Origin: Gammaproteobacteria bacterium
Lineage (GTDB): Bacteria; Pseudomonadota; Gammaproteobacteria; DSM-16500
Direction: 5' to 3'
Length of the DNA: 6,263 bases
NCBI GenBank assembly: GCA_009885665.1
Contig: VFKI01000073.1
Span: forward strand, 1 to 6,263
Shown here: positions 6,167-6,263 of the stretch, piece by piece
How the letters are laid out: each line of letters opens with the position of its first letter
Position numbering within the stretch: position 1 is the stretch's first letter
The notes under the pieces: generated by a model
The model's input: only the letters and a program-made list of their open reading frames with translations
Told to the model about the DNA's origin: nothing
Databases searched by the model: none
Position numbers and translations under genes: made by a program

Positions 6167-6243
6167 GGTGGACGTAGCTCAGTTGGTAGAGCCCCGGATT
6201 GTGATTCCGGTTGTCGTGGGTTCGAGCCCCATCGTTCACCCCA
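6167..6243 (+). tRNA. tRNA-His (anticodon GTG), CCA encoded
   Basis: The acceptor stem GTGGACG (6168-6174) pairs with CGTTCAC (6233-6239), including a G-T pair. The extra G at 6167 faces C6240, giving the G(-1):C73 pair that identifies tRNA-His. The anticodon stem CCGGA/TCCGG (6194-6198, 6206-6210) holds TTGTGAT with anticodon GTG at 6201-6203. The T-arm contains TTCGAGC. Unlike its two upstream neighbours, this gene encodes CCA (6241-6243). It begins 15 nt after tRNA-Arg. The operon may continue beyond the window. Confidence 0.96.
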
Positions 6244-6263
6244 ACTTCGGTATTATTAAAGAA

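Noticed and set aside
6051..6239. Minus-strand 62-codon reading frame across the tRNA cluster
   Set aside because: It lies wholly antisense to tRNA-Arg and most of tRNA-His. Its GFEPVT-type sequence is the familiar spurious translation of tRNA T-arms, not a gene.
1..6263. CRISPR array, prophage, insertion sequence or defence system
   Set aside because: No regularly spaced long repeats, transposase, integrase or attachment duplication is visible; no truncated tRNA copy is present beside the tRNA genes within the window.

Overview
The window is a stretch of core bacterial chromosome, most likely from a gammaproteobacterium. The partial GyrA, the Cmk, the 564-residue six-domain S1 protein and the FolD all match the Escherichia coli proteins residue for residue at their key motifs. 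The tRNA order Pro(UGG)-Arg(UCU)-His(GUG) also fits that class. Base composition looks moderate (mid-40s %GC by eye). The family cannot be fixed from this window.

Layout. Positions 1-2158 hold the 3' portion of gyrA on the + strand, entering from the left edge just after the catalytic tyrosine. It overlaps cmk (2158-2847) by one base in TAATG. A 50-base leader then leads into rpsA (2898-4592). This leader has a terminator-like hairpin over the cmk stop and no Shine-Dalgarno sequence. The convergent gap 4593-4846 has no gene but is rich in structure: a 12-bp perfect palindrome, a 54-nt GC-rich hairpin, and a run of T-tracts spaced about one helical turn apart that should curve the DNA. folD lies on the - strand (4847-5731). 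A divergent intergenic region (5732-5976) follows, with a good stable-RNA-type promoter for three tRNA genes: Pro(TGG), Arg(TCT) and His(GTG), 5977-6243. The last 20 bases show nothing that can be called.

How the genes relate. gyrA-cmk-rpsA read as one + strand unit covering DNA supercoiling, pyrimidine nucleotide recycling and translation initiation. In many gammaproteobacteria serC/pheA/hisC/aroA-type genes lie between gyrA and cmk, and ihfB follows rpsA. Here gyrA abuts cmk directly and no ihfB follows rpsA, so the cluster is compacted. folD provides one-carbon folate units and is transcribed separately, towards rpsA. The tRNA operon diverges from folD.

No novel defence, mobile or biosynthetic system is visible. 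The observations worth checking concern regulation and DNA structure: the SD-less pyrimidine-rich rpsA start, the cmk-rpsA hairpin, the curved DNA and palindromes between rpsA and folD, the contracted operon, and mixed CCA encoding among the tRNAs.
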